Source of the DNA: Flavobacterium sp.
GTDB lineage: Bacteria > Bacteroidota > Bacteroidia > Flavobacteriales > Flavobacteriaceae
Assembly (NCBI GenBank): GCA_023251135.1
Contig: JAHEZJ010000029.1
Coordinates: 1 to 58,885, forward strand
Direction: 5' to 3'
Length of the DNA stretch: 58,885 bases
Below, one piece after another: positions 18,627 to 27,987 of the stretch. A program made the translations under genes and the position numbers. The notes beneath the pieces are model-generated. The model saw only the letters and a list, made by a program, of their open reading frames with translations, was not told the origin of the DNA and searched no databases. How positions within the stretch are numbered: the stretch's first letter is position 1; each line of letters opens with the position of its first letter.

Positions 18627-21024
18627 ATTTGTATTTGTTGTTCCCCCGTTAACAGGTCATGTCAATCCAACCTTGAGCATTGGCGCCGAACTTTTAGAAA
18701 GAGGACATGAAGTAGCGTGGATCAGTCTTGACCAAAATTTAAACGCCAAACTTCCTGAAGGCGGACAACTGTTGCTTATTCAATACGATCAGACAGACGA
18801 AGAAAAAAGAGAGAGCGAACAATACCTGGATATCATTTCAAAAAAGATTGTTTACGGCATTGATAGCATCAAGTTTTTATACGAAGAAGTACTGATTCCT
18901 TTAAACAGACATTGTTACAGAGGAATCGTTAAACTCCTGGAAGCTTATGAACCCGATTTAGTCATTGGCGATCATCAATTATTTGCTGCGGCAATTGCGG
19001 CAAAAAAAGTGAATCTTCCTTATGCGACCACTGTAACAGCCCCCGCAGCAATCAAAATTGTCAGTGAGCTGCCGAAGGTGCATGAATGGGAAGAAAAGCA
19101 GATCATAGCGCTGCAGGAAGAACTTGGTGTACAGGAAAACCGATCACTGGATTGTTCGGAGCTACTTACTTTAGTGTTAACCTCCCCCTATTTCTTTGGA
19201 GAAATGGATCTCGCTTCCAACTATAAATTTACAGGTCCGGTAATAACAGAACGCCGTCTAGCCTGTGCTTTCGATTGGGAGCAGCTGAAAAGTAATCCAA
19301 GGAAAAAAATCTTAGTCAGTATTGGTACCACATTCGACCACGAGCATAAAAAAGCGTTTTTCCAAAAAGTAATCGATGCCTTTCAGGACGAAGAACTGAC
19401 GGTTGTCGTTGTTTCAGATCCGGCTCTATTTGATCAATGGCCCGAAAATTTTATGGTCTATTCGCAAATCCCACAATTGGATCTGCTGCCGTATTTAGAT
19501 GCTGTAGTTTGCCATGGAGGACACAATACGGTTTCAGAAGCTCTTTCACAGGGTCTGCCGCTCGTTGTTATTCCAATTGCATACGATCAATCACATGTTG
19601 CAGGACGTGTCGTACGTACCGGTGCAGGTGAACGTCTCAATTTTAACCGATTTAAAGCCAATCACTTAAGAAACAGTGTTCATACTATCCTGAATCAGCC
19701 GCAATATCGTGAAGCTGCTCTCAAAGTTCGTCAATCTTTTATAGAGGCTGGCGGAACGAAAACCGCAGCCGATCTATTGGAACAGGCCATAGCTCCTGCC
19801 CAGTTGACTGTCGAAACTCCGGCCAAATTTCTCGTTGTTGTCCCTCCCTTTTTTGGACATATCAGTCCAACATTAAGTATAGGTGCCAGTTTATTGGCCC
19901 GTGGTCATGAAGTCAGATGGTTTGGTATTACGCCATTGGCGGAAGAACATATTCCAACGGGAGGAAGCTATATCTATCCTGAGAAGGATCTTATCCCTTT
20001 TCAGGACGAACTTAAGCGCATCTTAAAACGACAAGATGACGGCCCTTCTTGTTCCGGACCGGAAGTCATGAAATTAGCACTCGAAGAAACCTATGTTCCC
20101 TTTGCTAAAATGATGATGCCGGGATTAGAAACACTACTTGGTCACTGGCAACCTGATGTCATCATCAATGATTGTATCACCTTTGGCGGAGCTTTATTTG
20201 CCCATAAACATCGTATACCTGTTGTAACCACAACCCCTGTACCACCAGATGTCATGGGTGACACAGAGAAAAGTTCGCCAAAAATATTTGAATGGCAGCA
20301 AAACCTAATCAAAGGGTTACAAAAAGAAGTTGGTATTCTTGATGAGGGTATCTTTGTACATTCTCATCAATTAAATCTGGTGTTCACCTCGCAGGCCTTT
20401 GCAGGTTTTGAAACCGTTCCTTCACACATGAAATTTGTAGGTCCGGTAAAAGGCCGTCCTAACAATAGCCCTTTTGACTGGGAACGATTGGCTGCCAGCA
20501 CTACGCCCAAAATATTTGTGTCATTGGGTACTTTATTAGTGGACATCCGAAAAGCTTTTTTCGGTAAACTCATTGAAGCCTTTGCAGATCAACCCGTTAC
20601 TATAATTGCAGCAACACCACCCGAAATATTTGACAAATGGCCCGATAATTTTATCGTAAATGGCTTTGTCCCACAATCAACTTTGATGCCTCATATGGAT
20701 ATGGTGATCTGTCACGGCGGTTTTAACACCGTGAACGACACCTTTACCAATGGTCTGCCCATGTTGATTACCCCCATTGCTTACGATCACTTCCATACCG
20801 CAAAACTGATTGAACAGGCCGGTTGTGGAATCAGTATCCGTTACAAACGACTTCGAATAGAAGCGCTGAGGGAGACCGTCTTTGAACTATTGGAAAACCC
20901 TAAATACAGAAATGCCGCCAAAGAAGTTCAGACCGCTTTCTTAACAGCAGGTGGTAATGATCAAGCGGTTGCCTTATTGGAAGATTTTGTAAAACAAGAA
21001 CGTTCGGTACTAGCTACACTATAA
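18619..21024 (+). CDS. Tandem fusion of two GT1 (MGT-type) glycosyltransferases
   Basis: The 801-residue protein is two complete GT-B glycosyltransferases joined head to tail. Each half starts with the same motif, VVPPLTGHVNPTLSIG (His14) and VVPPFFGHISPTLSIG (His414), exactly 400 residues apart. Each ends with the nucleotide-sugar signature of the UGT/macrolide-glycosyltransferase family, CHGGHNTVSEALSQGLP near residue 300 and CHGGFNTVNDTFTNGLP near 700. Both keep the catalytic N-terminal His. Such enzymes transfer a sugar from a nucleotide donor to a lipid, carotenoid or polyketide hydroxyl. Two active halves could add two sugars or glycosylate two ends of one acceptor. The substrate is not known; the operon context points to the synthase product. 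Confidence 0.9.
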   Translation: MAKFVFVVPPLTGHVNPTLSIGAELLERGHEVAWISLDQNLNAKLPEGGQLLLIQYDQTDEEKRESEQYLDIISKKIVYGIDSIKFLYEEVLIPLNRHCYRGIVKLLEAYEPDLVIGDHQLFAAAIAAKKVNLPYATTVTAPAAIKIVSELPKVHEWEEKQIIALQEELGVQENRSLDCSELLTLVLTSPYFFGEMDLASNYKFTGPVITERRLACAFDWEQLKSNPRKKILVSIGTTFDHEHKKAFFQKVIDAFQDEELTVVVVSDPALFDQWPENFMVYSQIPQLDLLPYLDAVVCHGGHNTVSEALSQGLPLVVIPIAYDQSHVAGRVVRTGAGERLNFNRFKANHLRNSVHTILNQPQYREAALKVRQSFIEAGGTKTAADLLEQAIAPAQLTVETPAKFLVVVPPFFGHISPTLSIGASLLARGHEVRWFGITPLAEEHIPTGGSYIYPEKDLIPFQDELKRILKRQDDGPSCSGPEVMKLALEETYVPFAKMMMPGLETLLGHWQPDVIINDCITFGGALFAHKHRIPVVTTTPVPPDVMGDTEKSSPKIFEWQQNLIKGLQKEVGILDEGIFVHSHQLNLVFTSQAFAGFETVPSHMKFVGPVKGRPNNSPFDWERLAASTTPKIFVSLGTLLVDIRKAFFGKLIEAFADQPVTIIAATPPEIFDKWPDNFIVNGFVPQSTLMPHMDMVICHGGFNTVNDTFTNGLPMLITPIAYDHFHTAKLIEQAGCGISIRYKRLRIEALRETVFELLENPKYRNAAKEVQTAFLTAGGNDQAVALLEDFVKQERSVLATL

Positions 21025-21027
21025 AAT

Positions 21028-22299
21028 ATGAAAAGAAGATTGTTATTTGGAGAGCGCATGTTATTGGGCGAAGGAAAAGCCCCCTTCCATGTCGTTATTC
21101 CTTTTCGACTGCGCGGTGTATTTGCCGAAAAAGACGTTCAATATGCTTTAGGCAGACTTCAGAAAAAACACCCCTGGTTACGGGCATGCATTCATCTCGA
21201 TGAGCAGAATGTTCCATGGTTTGAAGTGTCTAAACGAACCAATCCCATTCCGATCCGTATAGTGGATCAAAAAAGCGAAGAGGACTGGCAACAAGAAGCT
21301 ATGCAGGAATGGCAGACACCCTTTGATTACAAAAATAAACCTTTGATCCGCCTGGTGTGGATCAGAGGAAACGATCGCTCCGATATGTTGCTTGTTTTTC
21401 ATCACTGCCTGTGTGATGGCGGTGCTGCGATGACTTTAATTCATGAATTTTTAAAAGTATTGGATGATCCGACAGCAGATATAGGTATCGAAAATCCTAT
21501 TTTAGGTATTCAGGACGTTGTTCCTGCCCCAATTTTAAAAAATAACAGGCAAAGGTTTAAGGCAAAAATGATTGGTCGGTTGGCAACATTTGCGATCAAA
21601 TGCATTCCCGTCGGCAAAAAAGCAATTGATCGGCAAACCGACTATTTGATTCATTGGAAACTAGACCCAGGCACGAGTCAACAGCTAATCTCCCACTGCA
21701 AATCGTTAGAAATCACGGTCAATACTTTTTTAAGTGCTATCGTACTGGATACCTTTAAAAAAGTACGAGGAAACAAAGCCTTTAATAAGATCTCCTGTCC
21801 GGTAGATATCAGGCGTTTCGCACCACAGGTCAAAGACGATCATATTTTCGCCTTCGGTCTGATGATCGTCATGTCAACCAATCCCAAACTCGATTTCTTA
21901 GACAATTTGCGTGTCATGCAAAATGATGTAGACCGTAAAACAGCCAAACTTAATCCCTATATTGTCCTGATGGTTATGGAATCTGCCCATAATGCATTGA
22001 ACAATTTTACAAAGCTCCTAAAGCGAGGCAAATCATCCAATGATTGTATGTTTTCCAACCTCGGACGTATTCAGATACCTCATCAATACCAATCCTTTAC
22101 CGTGGAAGCTATTATCAGTCCAACCGTCATTGGGCCACTGGGCAATACAACAACCATACTCACCTCGACTTATCAAGGTGTTATGGACTTCACCTTTATG
22201 GGAAGCGAAGGTTATTTGCCCTATCAAGAAGCCTTAGCCATTCGTGATGAAATAATTGATTCTATTAAACGCCGACTAAATTATCAAGCAGCCTCATGA
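21028..22299 (+). CDS. PapA/condensation-like acyltransferase, copy 1
   Basis: This 423-residue protein belongs to the CoA/carrier-dependent acyltransferase superfamily that contains NRPS condensation domains, PapA5 and alcohol acetyltransferases. The active-site motif HHCLCDG is intact at residues 125-131. The N-terminus (LQKKHPWLRACI) and the late DFTFMG segment fit the same fold. PapA-type enzymes esterify hydroxyls of lipids or polyketides with acyl chains taken from CoA or a carrier protein. It follows the glycosyltransferase by 3 bases and overlaps the next paralogue (ATGA), so both acyltransferases should be made together. Confidence 0.85.
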   Translation: MKRRLLFGERMLLGEGKAPFHVVIPFRLRGVFAEKDVQYALGRLQKKHPWLRACIHLDEQNVPWFEVSKRTNPIPIRIVDQKSEEDWQQEAMQEWQTPFDYKNKPLIRLVWIRGNDRSDMLLVFHHCLCDGGAAMTLIHEFLKVLDDPTADIGIENPILGIQDVVPAPILKNNRQRFKAKMIGRLATFAIKCIPVGKKAIDRQTDYLIHWKLDPGTSQQLISHCKSLEITVNTFLSAIVLDTFKKVRGNKAFNKISCPVDIRRFAPQVKDDHIFAFGLMIVMSTNPKLDFLDNLRVMQNDVDRKTAKLNPYIVLMVMESAHNALNNFTKLLKRGKSSNDCMFSNLGRIQIPHQYQSFTVEAIISPTVIGPLGNTTTILTSTYQGVMDFTFMGSEGYLPYQEALAIRDEIIDSIKRRLNYQAAS

Positions 22300-23549
22300 T
22301 CAAACGAAAACTCTTATTAGTGGAACGAATCATGTATATTGATGCCACTACACCTTTAAATTGTGTATTTACTGCAAAAATCAAAGGCGAAATTTCGAAG
22401 GAACAGATCGAAATTGCCTTAGCAAAAATCCAAAAGAAACACCCGCTGCTTCGTGCTGCAATTGACTTACAGGATAAGCAACATCCTGTTTTTGTGGTCA
22501 AAGAAAATATGAAATCGATTCCGCTTCGGATCGTAAAACGTCAAGCCGATACCCATTGGCTGGAGGAATCTGAGCAGGAATGGTACAGGCCATTTAAAGA
22601 GGAAGACTCCCCTTTGGCACAATTGGTATGGGTCAAAGGAGAAGAACTGTCCGAACTGTTATGGGTATCGCCACATTGCATCTGCGATGGAACGAGCATG
22701 GTAAGTTTGATGCAGGAATTACTGGCTTTAATAGATGATCCGACTCTTGATCTCGAGCCTTATCCATTGTTCCAATCCATAAACCATTTTTTATCGCCAC
22801 AGTTTGATCTTCAAAAAAAAGAACGCAAAGCAAAGTTATTTTTACTTCTGGGAAAATGCTTCTTTTTGCTGCAGCGGAAAAATAAAAAAAGAAATCTAGG
22901 AAAAAATTATGCCATTCACTGGAAATTAGATCCGGCAGATTCAGCAGTTGTCACGCAGAAATGCAAAGACAATGGTATTTCGGTACATGCCATTCTTTGT
23001 ACAGCCTTTATGCAGGCTTTTCAGGACGTGCAAGGCAAATCAGCAAAAGAAAAAGTCATTAGTCCGATAGATATCCGCCATTTTATCCCTGAAATCAAAA
23101 AGGATCACATGTTTGCCTTTGCCCCAACCATAGAACTGTCCTTAAAAAAGAAAACGCCTCAGGCACTCGATCAGGCGAAACAAATCAAAAAGGAACTTAC
23201 TCAAAAAATAGAAAAAATGGACGCCCGGGAATTGTTATGGATGGGAGAACAGATGCACCCGCTGGCCCATCGCATGATTGCGCTGCTAAAATCTAGCCGG
23301 GGCGCACACGATCTGACACTTTCTAATATGGGGAACCTTCAGATCCAAAATGCTTACAAAAACTTTACACTGGAAGATATCTTTAGTCCGACAGTAGCAT
23401 TTCCGTGGTTAAATTCAAACACTTTAGTTACGACCAGCTATCGCAATCAAATGGACTTTACGTTGATGTCTAATCAGGATTTCCTGCCGAAACAAGAAGC
23501 CTTAAAAATTAAAGATAAGGCCATCGAGTTGTTGACTTTATCCTTATAA
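22296..23549 (+). CDS. PapA/condensation-like acyltransferase, copy 2
   Basis: A 417-residue paralogue of the preceding gene: the N-termini align (MKRRLLFGERM versus MIKRKLLLVERI) and both have QKKHP-LRA. The active-site motif reads PHCICDG (Pro126, His127, Asp131), so the first His of HHxxxDG is Pro while the catalytic second His and the structural Asp are kept. It is therefore probably active, possibly with a different acceptor. The start overlaps the stop of copy 1 by four bases. Duplication followed by specialisation for a second ester position is a reasonable inference. Confidence 0.84.
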   Translation: MIKRKLLLVERIMYIDATTPLNCVFTAKIKGEISKEQIEIALAKIQKKHPLLRAAIDLQDKQHPVFVVKENMKSIPLRIVKRQADTHWLEESEQEWYRPFKEEDSPLAQLVWVKGEELSELLWVSPHCICDGTSMVSLMQELLALIDDPTLDLEPYPLFQSINHFLSPQFDLQKKERKAKLFLLLGKCFFLLQRKNKKRNLGKNYAIHWKLDPADSAVVTQKCKDNGISVHAILCTAFMQAFQDVQGKSAKEKVISPIDIRHFIPEIKKDHMFAFAPTIELSLKKKTPQALDQAKQIKKELTQKIEKMDARELLWMGEQMHPLAHRMIALLKSSRGAHDLTLSNMGNLQIQNAYKNFTLEDIFSPTVAFPWLNSNTLVTTSYRNQMDFTLMSNQDFLPKQEALKIKDKAIELLTLSL

Positions 23550-23556
23550 ATTACGT

Positions 23557-24105
23557 ATGACAAAAGCTGCTCAGCCCAAAAAAACAACCCTCAAACGCTT
23601 TCTTCGAAAACGGGCGATTTACTATATTCTTCCCAATGTAGGTTTCAATTTTATTATTGCTTATGCCAGTTTTCAGGAATTAGGGTATACTCATTTTTTT
23701 GCCGGTCCTCAAAGCTTAGCGCGTTTAACATTGCCAATGGCGCTGTTTTTACCCGTAATCCTGACAATGGATATCATCAAACGGGTTATTGTTGCTGCCG
23801 AACAAAACTCAATCGAAGTGGCGATAGACCCTAAGCTGAATAAAAACAGATTTATAGCCAAATTATGTCTGGTACACGGTATTATAACCAGTTTATTGGT
23901 ATTAGCGGTATTACTCGCTGCGCAGCAGAGCCTAACGGTTGACCGTAAATTAGACCCTACCCTTATGGCCCTACTGGATGCCATTCTTGCAGGCGTGCTT
24001 TCGATATTGTTTACCTATCTTCCCATATACAGGCTGAAAAAACATTTACACGCCCCTTTGCCAAAGGTGCGGCTAAAGGAGGCTGAACAATACCAGGAAG
24101 CTTAA
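23557..24105 (+). CDS. Membrane protein of unknown function, last gene of the operon
   Basis: A 182-residue integral membrane protein with about four hydrophobic segments (roughly residues 18-38, 50-72, 98-120 and 135-160) and Lys/Arg-rich ends. I recognise no family. It begins 7 bases after the second acyltransferase, so it is the eighth and last gene of the operon. It could help place the lipid product in the membrane or anchor the enzymes; this rests on position only. No clear terminator follows, although 24125-24141 can form a small GC hairpin. Confidence 0.65.
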   Translation: MTKAAQPKKTTLKRFLRKRAIYYILPNVGFNFIIAYASFQELGYTHFFAGPQSLARLTLPMALFLPVILTMDIIKRVIVAAEQNSIEVAIDPKLNKNRFIAKLCLVHGIITSLLVLAVLLAAQQSLTVDRKLDPTLMALLDAILAGVLSILFTYLPIYRLKKHLHAPLPKVRLKEAEQYQEA

Positions 24106-24200
24106 TATCGGCGCAGATAACCTGCTGCATTGGAAGCAGCTTTACAAAAATGGGCAGTGGCTATTTTACTGTTTTTACTTTAAAATTACTATTGCCCGTA

Positions 24201-24968
24201 TTAATTGGGGCCATCTATTATTGGCTTCGGATCTAATTTAAATTTATTGGTTTTTGCATTAAATGTAATGGTTAAATAACCGCCCATTCTTCCAACATCA
24301 TTCCAGACAATCAACTCTTTTTTCTTATTATCGGTTATTTCAACGTTATCGAAAATGATAGTTCGTATGTTACCGGTTAAGGTTTTTATTTTTGAAAAAT
24401 CAATTATTTGAAAAATAGTATTGTCTTTTTTATGGATTATTTTCAGTTTGTCCATTTGTGCTTTATCGTGATTGCTCTTTTTGGAATATACACCAATAAA
24501 ATAGAATTCTGTTAAGGAACCGGCTTGCAAAATTTCAATATCCTTAAATTCATTTTCTTCTATTTGATCAATTAAAATAGAAGTATTGGTTAATTGTAAC
24601 GACAAATGCTGATTGGTCGAAAGATTCGTCCAAACTCCAACACATTTCTCTTTTGAGAATTCAAACTCAAATGTAGCCGTGTATTTTTCATTACTGATTT
24701 CATATAATAAAATTTTATTCTTTTTAAAATCAATTACACCTTCAAGTCTGATTGGGTTGTTATGGTTGTCATATTTATAAACTCCAATAAGATTGAAGTT
24801 CTTTTTCTTTTTTTCTCCAAAATAGCCATCCTTAATTTGGAAGGAAAGGGAAATAGGATATTTATCAATTTTACCTTTGTAGCTAAAACATTCGTACCAG
24901 CCTGCATAAGTTTTTGTTACGGCCATTATAACTATCAAAATTGCAAATATTGATTTCTTCATATTCAT
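24201..24968 (-). CDS. Unrecognised secreted protein
   Basis: A 255-residue protein with a signal peptide (hydrophobic stretch at about residues 6-18, cleavage likely after TKTYA). The mature part is beta-rich with many Lys and Asn residues and short strands such as YEISNEKYTATFEFEF. I recognise no domain. It is the last of nine same-strand genes for exported proteins between 24.2 and 30.9 kb, and it is convergent with the biosynthetic operon. An alternative start is the Met at residue 3. Confidence 0.6.
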   Translation of the reverse strand: MNMKKSIFAILIVIMAVTKTYAGWYECFSYKGKIDKYPISLSFQIKDGYFGEKKKKNFNLIGVYKYDNHNNPIRLEGVIDFKKNKILLYEISNEKYTATFEFEFSKEKCVGVWTNLSTNQHLSLQLTNTSILIDQIEENEFKDIEILQAGSLTEFYFIGVYSKKSNHDKAQMDKLKIIHKKDNTIFQIIDFSKIKTLTGNIRTIIFDNVEITDNKKKELIVWNDVGRMGGYLTITFNAKTNKFKLDPKPIIDGPN

Positions 24969-25080
24969 TTTTTTTCTTTGACTTTGTAGATTAATAGATC
25001 TGGCGCTAAGACCTACTTAGCAGTAATTTTTCTTCATCTCGTCTATACTTCTATTGAAATCGAACATCCCAATAGCATTG

Positions 25081-26112
25081 TTAATGACGATTGTCACATT
25101 GAATAAAAATCTCCTCATTTGATTTGTCAATAATTGAAATTTCCGGACATCCAAAAGAAAAATATTCAAACCCAAAAACAACAGCTGGTTTATTCTTAAA
25201 AAGCTTTCCGGTCCACTGATTAACTTCGTTGTCCCCCTCTTCATAATTCAAAGGAGCAGGAGAAGTACCTTCACTTTGACTGTAAAGCTTTTCAATGATG
25301 ATGGCTTTGGTTTTAGCATCAGCCACTAAAAGACGTCTGGCATAAATTGTTTTATTAGCATCTAAATAGTCTTGCAAAAAATACTGATAATCGGCTGTTT
25401 TAAACGCATATGTAGTACCCGTTAACTTGTTTTTCAACAAAGCACGATCTTCACTTTTCATTGGTTTTGACGGATATTCTTTACTGCTAACTTTTTTCCA
25501 CTCCATTGGCTTTAAACCTTCTTTCGAAAATGGATTTTCTTTCCCCACATATACGAATGCACCTCTAAAATAGTCACTGAATCCGTTTAAATATTTTTTA
25601 TTGATTTCAAATCCGATCATAAAATCATAGTTGTGATAAGGCCAATCTCCCTCTGAAGAATACCCATTTAACATAGCAGCGGTTTTCAGGTTTTTCACAA
25701 CAAACGAAACCAATTTGCGCTTCGCATAATCGAATATAAAAACAGAATCGGTTTCGGATATATTGGTTTTAGATAAAAATCTTTTTCGGTAGCTTTTATC
25801 AAAGGTAAAATACTGAGCATCGTATTTTCCCAGTTTTTCGATGTTAGGTAAAACAAGCGTGTCTTTTTCATCATTCACAGGATAAATATCCGAAAGCGAA
25901 ACAAAAGCAACATCACTGCTGTCTTTTGGCGTTAAAGTAAATAAATTGATATTTTCCTTTTTGAGCCCTGCTTCTTCTCCTTTTGGTATGGAATCAGTTT
26001 CAACCTGAGTATTTTCAGCTAAACCCGATTGGGCACTTTTAAGATTTTCTTTTTTATTGCAGGCAAAAAGTAAAAGCAGTAAGGAGGCAGACAAGAGGCG
26101 GGTTATTTTCAT
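25081..26112 (-). CDS. Unrecognised lipoprotein
   Basis: The 343-residue product begins with a lipoprotein signal (LLLLLFACNKKEN, lipidated Cys near residue 18) followed by a flexible charged linker. The body contains aromatic-rich segments such as KYDAQYFTFDKSYRKRF and MEWKKVSSKEYPSKP. No catalytic motif is apparent. It lies in the array of exported proteins, 73 bases downstream of the gene at 26186. Confidence 0.65.
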   Translation of the reverse strand: MKITRLLSASLLLLLFACNKKENLKSAQSGLAENTQVETDSIPKGEEAGLKKENINLFTLTPKDSSDVAFVSLSDIYPVNDEKDTLVLPNIEKLGKYDAQYFTFDKSYRKRFLSKTNISETDSVFIFDYAKRKLVSFVVKNLKTAAMLNGYSSEGDWPYHNYDFMIGFEINKKYLNGFSDYFRGAFVYVGKENPFSKEGLKPMEWKKVSSKEYPSKPMKSEDRALLKNKLTGTTYAFKTADYQYFLQDYLDANKTIYARRLLVADAKTKAIIIEKLYSQSEGTSPAPLNYEEGDNEVNQWTGKLFKNKPAVVFGFEYFSFGCPEISIIDKSNEEIFIQCDNRH

Positions 26113-26185
26113 TTCTAATGCTGTTTAGGTATATTATAAAATGGGTTAATTTAAGTGTGTATTTGAGATTAGTTATCAGTCTGTT

Positions 26186-27184
26186 TTATGGTTTTTCCGG
26201 ATATAAATCTTTTAAAGGAATGACGACGCCATTTTTAGAAATTTCACATTGGGGATAAGCATTTTTATGCACTTTCAACGTCAAAATTATAGCGTCTGAT
26301 GCATCAGTTTCATTTAGTTTTCGGAAAGCATTTAAAATTTCGATTGGCCTCAATTCGTACTGAATGTTGTATTCTCTTTTGTTTTTATTTTTCCAATAAA
26401 TATAAAATACTTTCGGAATATTTCGAACTACTGCTGTATCATTTTCTTCTAAAATTTCAACTCTTTCCTCTTTAAAAGAATACGCATCAACGCTCGTTAC
26501 TACATCCTGTTCTTCCTTTTCGATCTTCACAGCCCATTTGTACTGATTTTGAAGCAAGTCTGAATAATCGGTAATATTCTCAATACTTTCATAACGATTG
26601 TACTTTTCGCCTAACGATTTTTCATAAACCAGCATGTCTAAATCTCCCGTAGTTTCTTTAGCAGTAAATATTTCTATCAGTTGCGATTCAGCATTTTCTT
26701 TCTCATCCTCTACTATTTTCAAAAGGATTTTACCTTTAGGCTGTATTTCTAAAATTAAAATGGGAGTCCCCTTCTTTTCATCCACCCAATCTTTTATTTT
26801 TTTATAGGGAACCGGGCTGGTAAGCCGATAAAATTTACGTTCGTCTATCGAAAAATATTTCAGGTTTAAAGAATCGGGTAAAAGCTCTTTGTACCAGATT
26901 TTAAAATGAACATAATCTTCACTTTTAGCGCTTGTTAGCAGTTTCGATTCGGAATCAATACCACTTCCAGATTGGTTGAAATTATTAAAAAAAACGGCTT
27001 CTATAATTCTGATACCATTGGAATTTTCTGCTAAAGAATCGCCTGCTGCACTGTGAATTTCTGCTTTCCATAACAGCTTATCCTGTTCTTTATTTTTAAA
27101 TCTTACACCAAAATTGAGGATCACTAATGCTCCTAAAATTATGGCTAAGAAAATGTTGATATAATCTAATCTTGTTGTTTTCAT
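26186..27184 (-). CDS. Unrecognised membrane-anchored protein
   Basis: The product has 332 residues with a single N-terminal transmembrane helix (about residues 8-26) and a long extracytoplasmic domain rich in Glu and Lys. No domain is recognised. It follows a small membrane-protein gene by 6 bases, so the two are probably co-transcribed and may form a complex. Confidence 0.6.
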   Translation of the reverse strand: MKTTRLDYINIFLAIILGALVILNFGVRFKNKEQDKLLWKAEIHSAAGDSLAENSNGIRIIEAVFFNNFNQSGSGIDSESKLLTSAKSEDYVHFKIWYKELLPDSLNLKYFSIDERKFYRLTSPVPYKKIKDWVDEKKGTPILILEIQPKGKILLKIVEDEKENAESQLIEIFTAKETTGDLDMLVYEKSLGEKYNRYESIENITDYSDLLQNQYKWAVKIEKEEQDVVTSVDAYSFKEERVEILEENDTAVVRNIPKVFYIYWKNKNKREYNIQYELRPIEILNAFRKLNETDASDAIILTLKVHKNAYPQCEISKNGVVIPLKDLYPEKP

Positions 27185-27190
27185 GTGCTT

Positions 27191-27484
27191 TTAATGTTGA
27201 TATGCTCCTCCTAAAGCCATAAAAAAAGACATTGCTCCAAATATGATAATGGAAGCAATCAGAAGAAATATTGAAAAGTATCGAAATGCCTTTTTATAGG
27301 CAATATCTTTAACAAAAGCCAAAATCAAAAGCGCAATTACAGGAACTATAAAACAAAAAACAAGCATAACCAGCTCTGAATATCCGGACGATGGCACTAT
27401 CAAATTGGTATAATCTATATAAGAATAGACTAGTATTTCTATAGCAAACAATAGGATAACGGTAATAAAAGGGTTGCTTCTCAT
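27191..27484 (-). CDS. Small three-helix membrane protein
   Basis: A 97-residue hydrophobic protein with three predicted membrane segments (about residues 6-24, 36-58 and 70-92) and no recognised family. It lies 6 bases upstream of the gene for a membrane-anchored partner, suggesting joint function. Confidence 0.55.
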   Translation of the reverse strand: MRSNPFITVILLFAIEILVYSYIDYTNLIVPSSGYSELVMLVFCFIVPVIALLILAFVKDIAYKKAFRYFSIFLLIASIIIFGAMSFFMALGGAYQH

Positions 27485-27512
27485 GGATGAATTGTGTTTA
27501 GACTTAAAATTT

Positions 27513-27923
27513 TTACTCTTCCAATTTTACAAATGATAAATATTTTTCATCGCATTGTGTAAAGTGTTCGTATTCATTCATCGCGTTTCCATAATTCTGA
27601 ATTTGGATTTTATTTGCGCTGTACATCCCTCCCATCTTTCCAAAAGTAAGATAGACAACGTGATCACTTTCTTCCTTTTTAAGTTTTCCTTTTGAGATCA
27701 CTTTATTCTTATCCAAAACTAAAAAGAAATACACGCCCGCTTTCTTTTCAATTTTAATTTTAAATCTCGAATTTTCACAGGAGGTCAAAACATAAACGCC
27801 TGTAATTTCCTGATCGGTGTTATCTCTAAATTTGTCTTCGATCCGGTAAAAACTTTTAAAGCTGACTAATGATAAAAACACCACCACTAGTAGGGCACTG
27901 AAGGCTATTTTTTTCTTTTTCAT
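27513..27923 (-). CDS. Small unrecognised exported protein
   Basis: A 136-residue protein with an N-terminal hydrophobic segment (about residues 7-22) that acts as signal or anchor, then a compact beta-rich domain of about 110 residues containing GVYVLTSCENSRFKIKIEKK. The domain has the look of small lipocalin- or META-like folds, but no diagnostic motif is visible. Confidence 0.55.
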   Translation of the reverse strand: MKKKKIAFSALLVVVFLSLVSFKSFYRIEDKFRDNTDQEITGVYVLTSCENSRFKIKIEKKAGVYFFLVLDKNKVISKGKLKKEESDHVVYLTFGKMGGMYSANKIQIQNYGNAMNEYEHFTQCDEKYLSFVKLEE

Positions 27924-27987
27924 TTATTATTATTTTTTAAGCTTTCCTAATAAGTTCGAAAACCAAACTATCTTTTAGCGGTTGCGT

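Noticed and set aside
24060-24232. Two overlapping plus-strand open frames after the last operon gene, one with a hydrophobic tail
   Set aside because: They have no ATG in a sensible position, overlap the 3' end of the convergent gene, and show no motif; they could be a decayed tail but this cannot be supported.
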